The notes under the pieces are model-generated. The model was not told the DNA's origin and searched no databases. It worked only from the letters and a program-made list of their open reading frames with translations. From positions 19,643,264-19,707,263 of the forward strand of contig JACGWO010000005.1 in the NCBI GenBank assembly GCA_034509735.1: 64,000 nt of DNA, read 5' to 3'. Shown here one piece after another: positions 45,560-56,929 of this stretch (its first letter is position 1; every line of letters starts with the position of its first letter). The stretch is from Sesamum alatum (lineage: Eukaryota > Streptophyta > Magnoliopsida > Lamiales > Pedaliaceae). The translations under genes and the position numbers were made by a program.

Positions 45560-47580
45560 ACCTATGAAAGGCAAACAGCTAAACCAGTTGAAGTAGTTCA
45601 TAAATAATCTAAAATGTCTCTATGTATGGGGTTACTTTAGTAGATTGTCAACTAGTAACCCACTTAGAGTTGCAGGTAATTATTGTAGTACGAGATATGC
45701 TGCATATCCAAAGTATAATGGAACTACTACATTGTGAGCACATTTGGAGAATTCAAGTAAAAAATATTCACACAGAAAGGAAAAGTCTAAAAAGACTATG
45801 CATGACTATACAGGTGTGAGTGTCAACCAAAAGGATAAGTCTTCCATTAAAGGAAATGTTCTAAATGTTGAATAAATTGGATTATCTCTTGCCAGAATGG
45901 TGATCATTGATGAGTTGTCTTTCAAGTTTGTCGAGGGGGAAGGTTTTAGAGCTTATTCTTGAGCTCTAGAACCAAGTTTTGAAGTTCTCTCTAGACACAA
46001 AGTCACAAGGGATTGCATGAAAAATTTTCTTGAGGAGAAAAGAAATCTGAAAAAACTTTCCCTATCTGAACGAGTGTGCTTGACCACTGATACTTAGACG
46101 TCATTTAAAATTTTAAACTACATTTGTCTTACTGCACACTAGATAGATAGTGATCAGGAATTACAGAAGAGAATCATAAATTTTTTTATTGTCAAGAATC
46201 TTAAAGAAGAAACAATTGAAAAACAAATAGAGAAGTTTTTACATCAGTGGGGAATCGATAAAGTGTGAAAAATTACTGTGGATAATGCTAGCTCCAATGA
46301 TGGAGCAATCTCCTTTTGAAGAAAAAATGAAAGTGAAAAGATGTTATCTTGAATAATAATTACATGCATATGAGGTATCTGCGCATATAGTTAATTTGAT
46401 TGTGAAAGAACGGCTAGAAGAACAACACGAGTGTATAATGTGTCTTAGAAATGCTGTGAATATGTGAGGGCTTCTCCAGCTAGGCTAAAGGCTCTCAAAA
46501 GGTGTGTAGATAAAGATAAAGTTAATTCTAAAAGCCTTCTTTTCTTAGATGTGGAAACACTATGGAATTCAACTTATTTGATGCTTGATGCTGCTGAAAA
46601 GTTAAAAAAAGCTTTTGAGAGATTGGGGGATGCAGAATAAAAGTATATTGAATATTTTGATTATTATGAACTCAATCTAGAAGAAGGTGAGGGGAAAAAA
46701 GTAAAAGTGAGTAAGGTGATTAGGGCTCCTATGCATATAGATTGGTTTAGTGTTAGAAGCTTTGTGAAGTTTTTTAAAATCTTCTATAATGTGACTTTGA
46801 AGTTTTTTGGTTCATCTTTTATCACTTCAAATGCATTTTTTCTTGAATTGGCAACATTACATGTGAGTTTGTCTACTATGATGAATAAGAAAAACTATCA
46901 CATGCCATCAACGAAAATTCGTACGAGAGAAAAATTCAATAAGTATTGGGGGATAGTTGATAATATCAATATGTTTTTGTTTGTTGCTATTCTTTTGGAT
47001 CCAAGGTATAAGTTAAAGTATGTTAGCTTTGGTTTAGCTACAACATATGAGAGTGATCCTTCTTTTGTGAAAAGAGTGACAAAAAAGATAGAAGATATGT
47101 TGTATTTGTTGTATAAGCAATATGCACATTCTAAGTTTGAACTACTAGCAAGGATAAGCATTCAAACCAAGACTGTGCTCTCATGCAGTTGGATGGTGAA
47201 GATAACCCTAGTGAATTGCTACAATCTCAATTTGCTAAAGATTTGGAAGAAGAGCAATGTGTTGAAAGCAAATTGGAAGTGACAAGATATTTACTCGATG
47301 ATTATGAAAAATCAAGTAAGGGTTTTGAGGTGTTGAAACGGTGGAAGTCAAACAGTCGAGAATATCCCATTCTTTCCAAAGTTGCAAGAGATGTGTTCGC
47401 TATTCCAGTTTCTACAATTGCTTTGAAGTCTGCTTATAGTACAAGTGGTCGTGTTATTGATTCATTTAGGAGTTCTCTTTCTCCAAAAATGGTGAAGGCC
47501 GTTATATGCACCCAAGATTAGTTACGCACTACTATGAGGGTTGATCTTTCTGCAATAATGGAGGATATTGAAAGGTTTGA
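45560..47580 (+). pseudogene. hAT transposase, RICESLEEPER/DAYSLEEPER-like, decayed
   Basis: Several frames together give the protein order of plant BED-type hAT transposases: a BED-like part (YAAYPKYNGTTTL, HLENSSKKY), LARMVIIDELSFKFVEGEGF, RVCLTTDT.TSFKILNYICLTAH, TVDNASSNDGA, ARLKALKRCVDKDKV, WNSTYLMLDAAEKLKKAF, then an open frame of 191 residues (46707-47282) with LFVAILLDPRYKLKYVSF. Last is the hAT dimerisation domain in 47183-47521 (LLDDYEKSSKGFEVLKRW, YPILSKVARDVFAIPVST, SAYSTSGRVID). Many stops and frame changes make it inactive. Such proteins move hAT DNA elements in the nucleus. Terminal repeats were not found. Confidence 0.85.
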
Positions 47581-48440
47581 AGAATTTGAAAAAGGTAAAT
47601 GATTTACTTATTTATTTGTTTTTAATTTATTCTTTCAAAAATTTATTGATTCTATTAATAATGATTTTGTCGCTCTCAGAATTGGAAGGATCAAGCTCTT
47701 ATGCAACCTCAAAGCGCATATAAGACTAATTTGAAATGTATCTTCATTAGGTTTGCATTTGTATGAATAATTAATGTATTTTTTTTATGATATTTCATAT
47801 ATTATTTTGTTTTGCTAACATTAAATACTAATAAGTGTTACAATTGTGAAAGGTTCTTGTGCTATATATACTAATAGTTAAGTTGTGCTTATGCAGGATG
47901 ACCTTCATACAATAAATAAGTTGGTCCCGGTGCCTAGTGCTTACAGATTCTCAATTGCATGATCTAGAGTATAACCTAGTAATAATTATCAAATTTGATT
48001 AAGAATGTAATTACATTTGATACGCTTTCGTGAAAATATATTTTATATGTCTACAACCGACCCTTGGCTTTTGTTGGATTAAGTGTTTTCTTGTTAGATT
48101 ACTATATATGTTCTTATATTTTAATCTACTTAAAGTTGTAGAGGGTATTGGTGGTCTATGGTGCTTAATGTTGGTCTTTCTTGATTGCTAAATACAAACA
48201 CTTGTTTCATTTATTGATGTTGTTAGTCTCAAAGTCTTATTTTTGTTATAAGAACTAAAACCACTAAACTGTCCGAAATCGCACAAAACCGCACCTTCTG
48301 TTTTGGTTTCAAAAGTGGCAATTTGAAAAATCATTTTATAAAACCTCCAACGGCAATTCAATCTAAAAATAGCTTTAAAAAAACCAAAAGAGCACAATGA
48401 GCACCCCTAAGTTGAAGAACCGTTGACACTACCAGCAGCC
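47581..48440. other. AT-rich DNA after the hAT pseudogene, nothing recognised
   Basis: No transposase continuation beyond the dimerisation domain and no second gene. The right end of the hAT element may lie here. Confidence 0.35.
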
Positions 48441-48575
48441 TATGATAGTGACCACAAGTGGACGAAGAAAAGCATATTCTGAGATCTTTCATATTGGGCC
48501 ATGCATTTGATATGGCACAATCTTGATATCATACACATCGAGAAGAATGCATTTGCAAGAGTTCGTCGCTAACTT
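48441..48575 (+). pseudogene. CACTA TNPD fragment
   Basis: Plus-strand reading gives DHKWTKKSIF, a stop, then DLSYWAMHLIWHNLDIIHIE and KNAFA. This is the well-conserved Transposase_21 segment in which the protein speaks of HNLDVMHIEKN. Only about 45 codons remain. Same strand as the 53097-53785 transposase piece, so probably CACTA 3. Confidence 0.65.
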
Positions 48576-49817
48576 GTCCGAAAAATCCCATGTAGTAGCT
48601 TAACAAGAGACCCTTTCCTTTTTCCTCAGTTTGTAGGTCATTTCTTGAGTTCAAAAAGTATATTTTAGTTAGATTTATTGATTTTGTGAAATGGTTTGTG
48701 TTTGTATTTGTGGTTTTGAGCTCACTTGTGAAATTTTATATCCTTTTGTGTGTGAATTTACTGATTCAGTTTTTTTGTTTTTTTGTTTTTTTGATGATAA
48801 GGTTGTACAAATTTGTGCTAAATCAAGGGAATCTGTTAGTTCTCCCATTGACCATTTAACCTTGCCCTATCAAGTTCGTAATTTCATACGTTACTATTTC
48901 ATTTATCATCATATATGCTAATTCTTGTTAAATTGTTAGATGAACAATCTGAACTATGACCATCAGTGTGTATGAGAGTTATAAGATCCTTTTCCATTAA
49001 GTTCTGAGCGCTAAAATTAATAGCTACTTATCATATATCGTGCAACTCTCCTATTAGATCTTTCTACACTTTATTCTTAACTTGCAAAAATGCAAATATC
49101 TTGTTAAATTGTGAGATATGGATGGGGACGGAGCGTTATGTTGATCCATAAAGAATGTCAATTACTATGTTAAGACTTAAAAAATGATTCTGAGCATGTC
49201 TTCTATACTTTCTCTTACATAAGTGACTAGTTTCTGTTGATTCTTTCTTGACTAGTTTTTTCAATTTGAAGAATTCTTCCTTAGGTCCCTTATCTTGGTT
49301 TCACCGTAAAGTTTGAATTTGCTTCTGTCAACTTATCTTAAAATTTAGTGCATGCATTTGAAAAAAGAAGAATGTTGCCCTTCATTGTTTTTGGACTTTG
49401 GATTCTAATATTAATGTGTAAAATTTGTTTCAGGCTAGGCCTAATGCAACTTTCGGAGTGTGTTAGTTTCAAAAATAGATTTGCATATATGTATTTTATG
49501 TAGAAATTTTTTAACATTCGCTAATTCAATATCTTCTTGCACGATTGGTTCAATTGAAGGAAGTTTGGTCACCCAACATACCAACATGTTCTTTGTTATC
49601 TGATTTTAACTGATAGATTTCTCTTGTATGGATAATATGGTGCTATCTTGCCTTTGGAATACACATTATTGTTAAGAATTTGATATTCTAAGCAAGCACT
49701 GTAGTACTCATAATAGGAAGAAGTTACTTTAGATGTTTTTATACTTATGCATTGTCTTGGTATTTTAATACATTTATGTTTCTCTATCTAATAACCATTT
49801 CTGTTTGTATTAAATAG
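48576..49817. other. Intron-like, T-rich DNA between the CACTA fragment and captured exons
   Basis: Composition is T-rich as in plant introns, with many TTTGCAG/TTTCAG-like acceptors (for example TTTCAG at about 49430). No readable exon was identified with confidence. Confidence 0.3.
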
Positions 49818-50248
49818 GTCTGCTGATGCACACAAGTTATCTATTGAGAAGAGCAAATATCTTGAAGGTAGGACCTTAATTTATTAGCTAGTTATGACTC
49901 TTATTTCAAAATGAGTTCTTATTTATTAGAATTTGTGTATTCTGGTCCTAGTTAGCATGCAAATGAATAATTAGGGCAGACTAGGGAAAGGAGACGTTTT
50001 ATTGACTGTTGTTAGTATGGTTTTCTGTTGGTGTGTCTTGGTTGTGGTTGGTAATCGCATTCATATCTATATTATCTTCCTGGCCATCTATATTTTATTT
50101 TATCCTATTTTCATTGACAAGTCATAAGTGCTAGTTTTATGAATTATTGCATCTATATTTCAGATTTGTCTAGCACAACTAACTAGAGAGCAGCTAAAGC
50201 GGGTTTTCTCTTGATTGAAGCTAACGGAAATTTTAAAAGTGCACAAGG
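49818..50248 (+). pseudogene. Probable captured host-gene fragment: two exons and an intron
   Basis: Exon-like 49818-49867 (preceded by TTAAATAG, followed by GTAGGA) reads SADAHKLSIEKSKYLE. Exon-like 50164-50248 (preceded by ATATTTCAG, followed by GTAAGTG) reads ICLAQLTREQLKRVFS, a stop, then LKLTEILKVHK. Both look like real protein and neither matches a transposase I know. The two exons do not join in one frame, so sequence has been lost or changed. They lie between TNPD- and TNP1-type pieces of CACTA 3, as expected for gene capture. The source gene is not recognised. Confidence 0.35.
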
Positions 50249-50864
50249 GTAAGTGTTTCATAGAGTTATAATAGAATTCAAAACAATGTACACATTATTT
50301 TTTAGGCGTTCATGTGTTTCTCTTAGTAGGTTGATGCAAAATTTTGTATGTCATTTCTTTTCTTTTTTCTCTCTTTTTTAGTTGTGACTGCAAGATTTAT
50401 GAACATGCATGCTTGATTTATGTACATATGTACTTTTAACAAAAAAAAGAAATTTGTGTGTCGAGTCTTTCCCCTAAAATGCAATGAACAAGGAGTTGGC
50501 ATTTTAAAGTACATTTAACATATATTATTGTAAATGAATTTCTTGAATAAATTAGTAAACTAACAAAGTGAATAAATTTGTAAAATAAAAAAGCGTTTTC
50601 TCAGCAGAATTGCATTTTCTCATTTTGCAATTCTGTAAATATTTTATTTTAGGGATAAAAAAGTCATTTACTAATTAACTTCTTCCAATAAGCACTTTTT
50701 TCCCAAACACTTCCTAATTTAGCCTTTTTCTACTTTTCACTTTTTTTTCCTTACACTATCCACTTTGGATTCTACTTTAACTTTGGACTTCCTCTACAAC
50801 AATCACTTTTTTAGAAGCAGAAGTTTTTACAAACACTCCCTATACTTCTTTTGAGACACATTTC
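50249..50864. other. AT-rich DNA, nothing recognised
   Basis: No readable gene; presumably interior of CACTA 3 up to the X4 LTR. Confidence 0.35.
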
Positions 50865-53096
50865 TGAAGGACAAGCAGATCCGCCCGGGAGCGCGAGCGG
50901 AAGCGAGAAAGCGAGAAAAGTGCGTAAATTAAATCAAATCTAATTTAAAATACGAATCCCAAGGGTTGTGCCCTTGGGTGCTCAACCGGGCGTTCGATGT
51001 AGGATGTGTAAATATTGGAAATGAATATTAAACACATAGGGCATAGATAAATATATATATATTCAATCAAAGCGTAATAAACCGTTACCTTTGATTGTTT
51101 AGCGTATGCTCCCGGCTACTTGCATTGTTCCTTCTCTGGAATGCTCATGAAATCCAAACGTATGGATTCTCCAAAGGTGATCCACACCACACCGGAAGAA
51201 ACACACGTTCTTCTTGCTAGAGAAGAACGGGTTTAAGAAGGAATCGGTTTAAGAGAAGAACACTATGAATTAGTGCTCTCTTAAACTTACTTTGTTCTTC
51301 TTCTTGATTCAAAATCAAGTGAAGAACACAAGTGTAAGAGAGGGAGAGAGGGCCGAGAGTTGAGAGAGAGGAGAGGGATTTTGTCTTCTCTTTTTCCTAG
51401 AAAAAGATGAATAATAAATCACACATGCTTGGTGTTGTATATTCTAATATATATACATAATTAATGTGATTATTGGAATGTAGTCTAGGCTCATCCAAGG
51501 ATGTCTAGATTCATTCCAATCAATCACCATCAATTCTTCAATCAAGCCTACCAAAATTTATGGTATGATCAAATCATACCAAAAGGGAAGAGCTTCATTG
51601 GAGTTGATTTGTCTCTTTCCAAAAGAGATAAGTCAACATACCACCTAGCATGAAACATGACTGATTTTGCTTCCTCCAAGGGAGCATGTCGGCCATGTTT
51701 AATTAAGGGAAGAATTCCAACTTCTTCCTATTCCAAAATAGGAATTATTTCTCCTCTCGGGTATAATTTAACGGACCGAGTTTTATCGTAATTCAATTAC
51801 GACGAACCCAATATTAAATCCAATTTAATGTCCATTTAAATTATTCCCGTTGATCTTTTAATCCAATTAAAAGATCCAACGTCTCAACGTCTCAACTTTC
51901 CATATTTAATCGAAAATCCAATTTACCGATTAAACGAAAGCCCGACACAATATCGGCCCGTCCATCCAATGGACTTTCCGTTAAGTAATCCAATTACTTA
52001 TTTTATCCTTCAAGATTAACTCCAAGTCAATCTCTCAACCTCCTCGGTGATTTGTGTGTGACCCTTTAGGTTCACCCTCAGCTAGACTTGGGCCCGTGTC
52101 CCACAAGGGCCCGTTACCATGGGTGGCCGTCTAGCAACGGTCCATGGCACTAGAGACTAGGTGAATTGGCGTGAACATTTAGGCGCCGATTCCGTACGGG
52201 TACGATCCTTCCGTCTACCGTCTCCCGGCCTTAGTCTAGGGTATGGAATTGGGCGTCAGTTCCCATCCTTGACTAGGCATCTATGCTTAATACTCGAGAC
52301 CACGTATGCTTCATTGCATCAACACAGGAAACCATTCCCTGTTCGACCAACCACTGTGGCCACAGCTTCAAACAGCGTGAACGTGTCTCCGAGTGCATAG
52401 CAGATACCTCTGTCACATACTGACAGGGGACAGATCCTCTTCTTGGAATCCACCGTCCTCGCTACACATTCTGACTGCACTGGACAAGGCTTATGATAAT
52501 CATCTTACAGAATGATTACCTCTCGCCAGATCCAAGATGCAGCCGTCATGTGCACGCGACTGCCATGATCCCTCAAGTCTGAGGATTACTCCCATACTAT
52601 CGGAACCGGGAAAAACCAATCATACCAATCAAGCCTCCAAGGCTTCCATATGATGATCCCCACGAGTCAGTCCAGTCGGCTCGACCCTAGTCGACCAACC
52701 CATCACGATCGTGTAGGCATCCCACGCCTGTCGCCGATGAAACACGGCACTCATCTAATGAACATGACTTTTGACGCAAGTCTCAATAGGACTCTCGATG
52801 CCCTGTCTCGAGTCCTCGACTTGGAACGTTTCAGACCCAACTCTTAATCAGTTGGTTTCGTGACTACCATCCAATGCGTGGCCCAACTGCACGAGTTGTT
52901 ATCCATGGTCTGTGGGCTTTGTTGCGATATAAGTTAAACACCGTTTTAACAAATGTGAAATGAGCGCAACAAAGTAAGCACCTGAAGTGATAAATACTCA
53001 TTTTATTCATCACATAATAATATTACATTTACATCAAGTTGTCGAATAGGTTACAAATTGCCAAACCTATTGGCTTTCTGGTCACCTATTCCAACA
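50865..53096 (-). mobile_element. Solo LTR, family X (copy X4)
   Basis: It starts TGAAGGACAAGCAGATC and ends GGTCACCTATTCCAACA, flanked by a perfect 5-bp duplication ATTTC (50860-50864 and 53097-53101). 2232 bp. It contains CTGTGGCCACAG at 52354-52365 and the hairpin at 50958-50978. It interrupts the transposase gene of CACTA 3. Confidence 0.9.
50958..50978 (-). other. Conserved LTR hairpin in X4
   Basis: CCCAAGGG and CCCTTGGG pair around loop TTGTG. Confidence 0.75.
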
Positions 53097-53785
53097 ATTT
53101 CACTAGGGAGTTGTCTAAGAAGCTGGAGTCAGAAAGAAACAAGGAATTTAAAAATGCTTAGGGATGGACTCCTGGAGGAAAAAGAAAAAATGAAACAAAT
53201 GGAAGATGAATTTAATATTGAACAAGAACAGTTAAAATTGGAAACCAAGAAGTTAACTTCACTAAGTCAGAAGTTGGAAGTGCTCATAAGTCAACTCCCT
53301 TTAGTATCTTCTATGTTAACAATGACTACTCAAGTAAGTAACTAAATGTTATTTTTTTATTATTAAATCTCTCTACTACTTTAATTTTTATACTTCATTT
53401 AATGCAAGTGGTTGGTGAAAGAGCAATAAAAGGAAAACTTATTGCTAATTCTACTAAGGCTTTTAACGTAAGTATATTACTTTGAAAGCGACTTTGAAGA
53501 TAAATGTGTAAGGCTCAGTGTTAATGTACCAAAGATGATCAAATAATTATCGGATCATTTTAAATGCAGATTGGGGCACGAGTTCATTTATTTTATCATC
53601 AGATGCCCAAAAAATTAGTTGTTGGAGGTGTTGTTGTTGGTACGATTGGCCAAGAGGGAGTTCCACCTGGATTTGTGAGTGTTTTTGTTTGGAAAGTTTA
53701 CATTCCTAAGAGGTTACAACGACCGAGTAAAGATGTTACTATCATTGGAGAGCTATTAACAAATGTGTTTATTGGGAGTTTGTGA
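53097..53785 (+). pseudogene. CACTA 3 TNP1-like protein (Transposase_23 type)
   Basis: ELSKKLESERNKEFKN, then in the next frame a coiled-coil-like stretch (LLEEKEKMKQMEDEFNIEQE, LKLETKKLTSLSQKLEVLIS), then after short introns VVGERAIKGKLIANSTKAF and 53564-53785 with IGARVHLFYHQMPKKLVVGG, VVVGTIGQEGVPPGFVSVFV and SKDVTIIGELLTN. This resembles the C-terminal DNA-binding region of plant EN/SPM TNP1 proteins. The X4 LTR removed continuity on the left, and an early frame change is present. Confidence 0.65.
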
Positions 53786-54239
53786 ACATAAGAATATGTC
53801 TCTTTCCTTTCAACATACAACTTTGCATAGTTTTTCTTTTTGCTTGTATTTATTTTGATTTTATGGTTACAATATTTTAGGTTATTGAGATTTGAACAAC
53901 ATGATGAGAAGTTACCTTTTGTCTATCATTTGTACGTCGCGTTTTAGTATGTATGCAACTTTGAGATTTTTGATTGATGAATAACTATGGTTAAGAATTG
54001 TGTAATGTCATTTGCACAATTATGTAGTTAGTGTGGGGGGTTTGTACATGATAGATTTAGAAGATGGTACTTTGTGTCAGTGAACATCTGCACGCTATTC
54101 AATGTTCTTACAAATATTTTAATTGTATATCATGTGCAAGTTATCTTATGATAATTTAATAATACTTTCAACTATTAATATAAAAATTATTAAAATAAAA
54201 TAATAAATAATGAAAACAACATTAGGATAATTGTAAAAA

Positions 54240-54678
54240 ATACAAAATCAAATTTCTGATTTATTACTACGACAAAATGGTCGTTGTAAAAGTTAATGTA
54301 AAGATGTTATTGCAACAAATAGAGCTCCGCGGCGAAAGGTCAGGATTTTTCTTGTTGCTTCTGCAACGAATATAACGTCGTAACAAAAGATATTTTCTCT
54401 TAGAAAATACATACATAATGGCTACGAGTTGTCACTCGTACCAAGAGATTGCGATTTCTATCTCTTTTTTCTTACGAATGTGATGTTGTAACAAAAGCTA
54501 ATTATTCATAGCAAATAACCTTTTGCTACAAATTTTGTGCGTAGCGAAGCATTTGCTATGCCAATTTTCCCTACGCTCAAAATTCGTAGCTAAATCATAG
54601 AAAAAACCTTACTGCTATGAATTTTGGACAGTTGCTACGATTTCTGCATGCTAGCTAAAACCATATTTTCCTGTAGTG
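54240..54678 (+). mobile_element. Right end of CACTA 3 with subterminal repeats
   Basis: The sequence ends ATTTTCCTGTAGTG; its complement CACTACAGGAAAAT is a CACTA terminal repeat. Before it are recurring motifs (GTTGTAACAAAAG, GTAGCTAAA, TTTGCTA) in both orientations. The left end of this element was not found; it probably lies left of 48440 or is deleted. Confidence 0.7.
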
Positions 54679-55400
54679 GTGAAAGGTGAATCAAAACATG
54701 GACAATGAGCTTATGAAATGTCATTATTGGGGTCCTAGCGCAGAGGTAACACAATGTGACTGTGTTATGTTGTAAATGGTTATAATTTTCACACTGAGGT
54801 GCACAATGTCGGTAAGTCAACTATGAATTATGGGGTGTGTGTAGCTTTCGTATACAAATATAGACAAGGATTTATACAGGATACTCGAAGAGATAACTTA
54901 GTTGGATTACCCACTTCTTGAGGACTTGCACATCGTTCTGTTCAAGTCTCATTAGATTGATCCAACCAAAGGTATGAAGGTACACCCTTCTTATCACCTC
55001 GTTGACAAGGTGTATTAGAAAGATGAACCTTTCATACTGGCATAACAAGCTGTCCAAGTTTACTACACAGAGTATCCGAACATGAGAAGAGACCAAGCTG
55101 ATTGAATGATTGTTTGCCAAACTATGGCTCGAAGAGTAGTTGATGATTCTCGTTAGATTGATGTCACGTATCAGCCTGAGGAAGTCAACATATTCAAGAA
55201 GTTGCTATAGAAAATCAGGCGTACGACTTGCGTGATCCAAACGACATACAACTCTTCATTGATCATTCTGTAGGACTTCAACAGAGAGGGCGGAACATCC
55301 CATTTGCCTAATGCACAATCCGATGACGATGAAGAGGCAGAGGAAGAGGAGAACGAAGATAGTTTAGAGGACTATGAGACAGAAGAAGACGATGATTGAA
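54679..55400 (+). pseudogene. CACTA 4 TNPD C-terminal remnant
   Basis: In changing frames the plus strand reads VNGYNFHTEVHNVGKSTMNY, VLFKSH with DPTKGMKVHPSYHLVDKVY, KDEPFILA, QAVQVYYTEYPNMRRDQAD and ARRVVDDSR, ending in an acidic run (DDDDEEAEEEE). This is the DUF4216-type C-terminus of plant TNPD. Many stops. CACTA 3 ends exactly where it begins, so CACTA 3 inserted into this gene. Confidence 0.75.
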
Positions 55401-55539
55401 TATGTAGTATTAGTGGTGTATGCCTGTACATTAGTTAAGTCTTAAATTTCTTAAATATATATATATATACATTGATTATTTAAAAAATAATAAAAAAGTT
55501 TAAATTTTGAGACAAAAAATTTAGAAAGTCTATCCCTAA

Positions 55540-55735
55540 ACCCTTCCCAAAATGAGTTTGATTCTAGCGGAAGAATCAAATTTTGGAGGGAATTATGATT
55601 TTGAGACGGTAAATCCGTCTCAAATTAATCCATTTTTGGCAAAAAATTCAAGGTTTAGTCAGGGAGGGGGGTCTAAATACGGAGATGACTAGTTTTAGAA
55701 TAGCCGTCAAAAAATCCGTGTAAATGAAAATTTTT
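55540..55735. repeat. CACTA 4 subterminal region
   Basis: GAGACGG, CCGTCTCAAA and TTTTGG motifs in both orientations, as in CACTA 2. No clear CACTA terminus follows. Confidence 0.5.
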
Positions 55736-55929
55736 AGCGCAAAAATTGGAATGTTGGTGGGAAATGAAATTTCAAAATTCATTGCAAAATTTATCGTAAC
55801 GCCCACCACAAAAATCAAAGATTATAATTCAAGTGTAGAACAAAAGACAAATTTTAAATCAACTTTTATAATGGATTTTGGTGTGGTATTGTGTAGTCCG
55901 CATCAAATCCCCATTCTGAAATTCGACAG

Positions 55930-56225
55930 AAAACTTATTATAGTTCGGATTGATATCTCCATATACTTGAACCGGATTTGTACCAAACTTCAACGCAATA
56001 TTATCAGTTTTGATCGTATGTAACGGTCTGATTTAATATCGAATGGGTGATTGAACGATGCACCAGTCTAAAAAATTACGCTTACATTTCGGGTATCTCC
56101 ACAATCGTGTGATGGATTTCTCCAAAAACTTCTATGCATGTAAGATTGTATCAGTATGATCATATCTAAGGGTCTGATTTAAAATTAGGCAGTCTGATTG
56201 AGGATGCAGTACAACAACATAGGAT
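55930..56225. repeat. Tandem duplication, period about 145 bp
   Basis: GATATCTCCATATACTTG / GGTATCTCCACAATCGTG, then ATTATCAGTTTTGATCGTAT / TGTATCAGTATGATCATATC, then GGTCTGATTTAA in both, in the same order. Diverged, non-coding. Confidence 0.5.
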
Positions 56226-56588
56226 CACAGTAACATCAGTAAAATACATATAACTATGAATATACAAACTCATTCATATTGTAAACATATATCCATGAGA
56301 ATAGTTATTTTTTTATGTACTTATTTGTGTTTGTCCACGAATTATTTAATTTTAAGGAATGTTTATGTGTCCAAAATGGATGTTTTATTTATTTTTATTA
56401 TTTTAAAAATAATAAGCATTAATTTTGAGGAGGGTTTCCAACGGATAGGTAGTTTTTGGAATAGGTTTTGTGATCGTCAACCTAAACGCTGTCATTTTTT
56501 GGTTTTTAAGAAATATTACCCAACAATATTGCATCAACATTTTTGCCAGGCTTTTAGCCGAATAGTAAAAACTACGTCATTTAAAACT
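56226..56588. other. AT-rich DNA, nothing recognised
   Basis: The open frame at 56256-56591 has no recognisable motif and ends in the Copia Z LTR; not accepted as a gene. Confidence 0.4.
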
Positions 56589-56849
56589 TGATAAACACTA
56601 TGCCATATTTGCTGCAAATTTGTTAGTATAAGATTAATTTGTTAATCAAAATCTCATCAAATTTTGTAAGATTTTATTTGATTTTATTTTGATTGATATT
56701 ATTTAGATAATTTGTTGAATTGTGACAGTTATCTTCTTGTAATCCATCACTGTAAATATGCTACTAGTGAATTGAAAAATCATCATCTTGTTTTTTCGAA
56801 TAACTTGAGTGTTATAGAATTCTCTCTCTCCTTTTTTTTTTTTTTGCCA
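56589..56849 (+). repeat. 5' LTR of Copia Z
   Basis: Starts TGATAAACACTATGCCATAT, ends near TTTTTGCCA. About 261 bp. The start matches the sequence at 58996. Confidence 0.65.
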
Positions 56850-56855
56850 AAAAAG

Positions 56856-56867
56856 TGGTATCAACGC
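56856..56867 (+). other. Primer-binding site of Copia Z (initiator Met tRNA type)
   Basis: TGGTATCAACGC matches the common TGGTATCAGAGC site at ten of twelve bases and lies just after the LTR. Confidence 0.7.
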
Positions 56868-56929
56868 AATCTTAAGGGACCTGTGTGAGTGAAGCCAGTG
56901 AAGAACCTATCACCAAAAAACTAAACACC

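Noticed and set aside
55300..55400. Acidic protein gene
   Set aside because: The Asp/Glu run is the tail of a broken CACTA TNPD, not an independent gene.
56256..56591. 111-codon open frame before Copia Z
   Set aside because: AT-rich, no motif, runs into the LTR.
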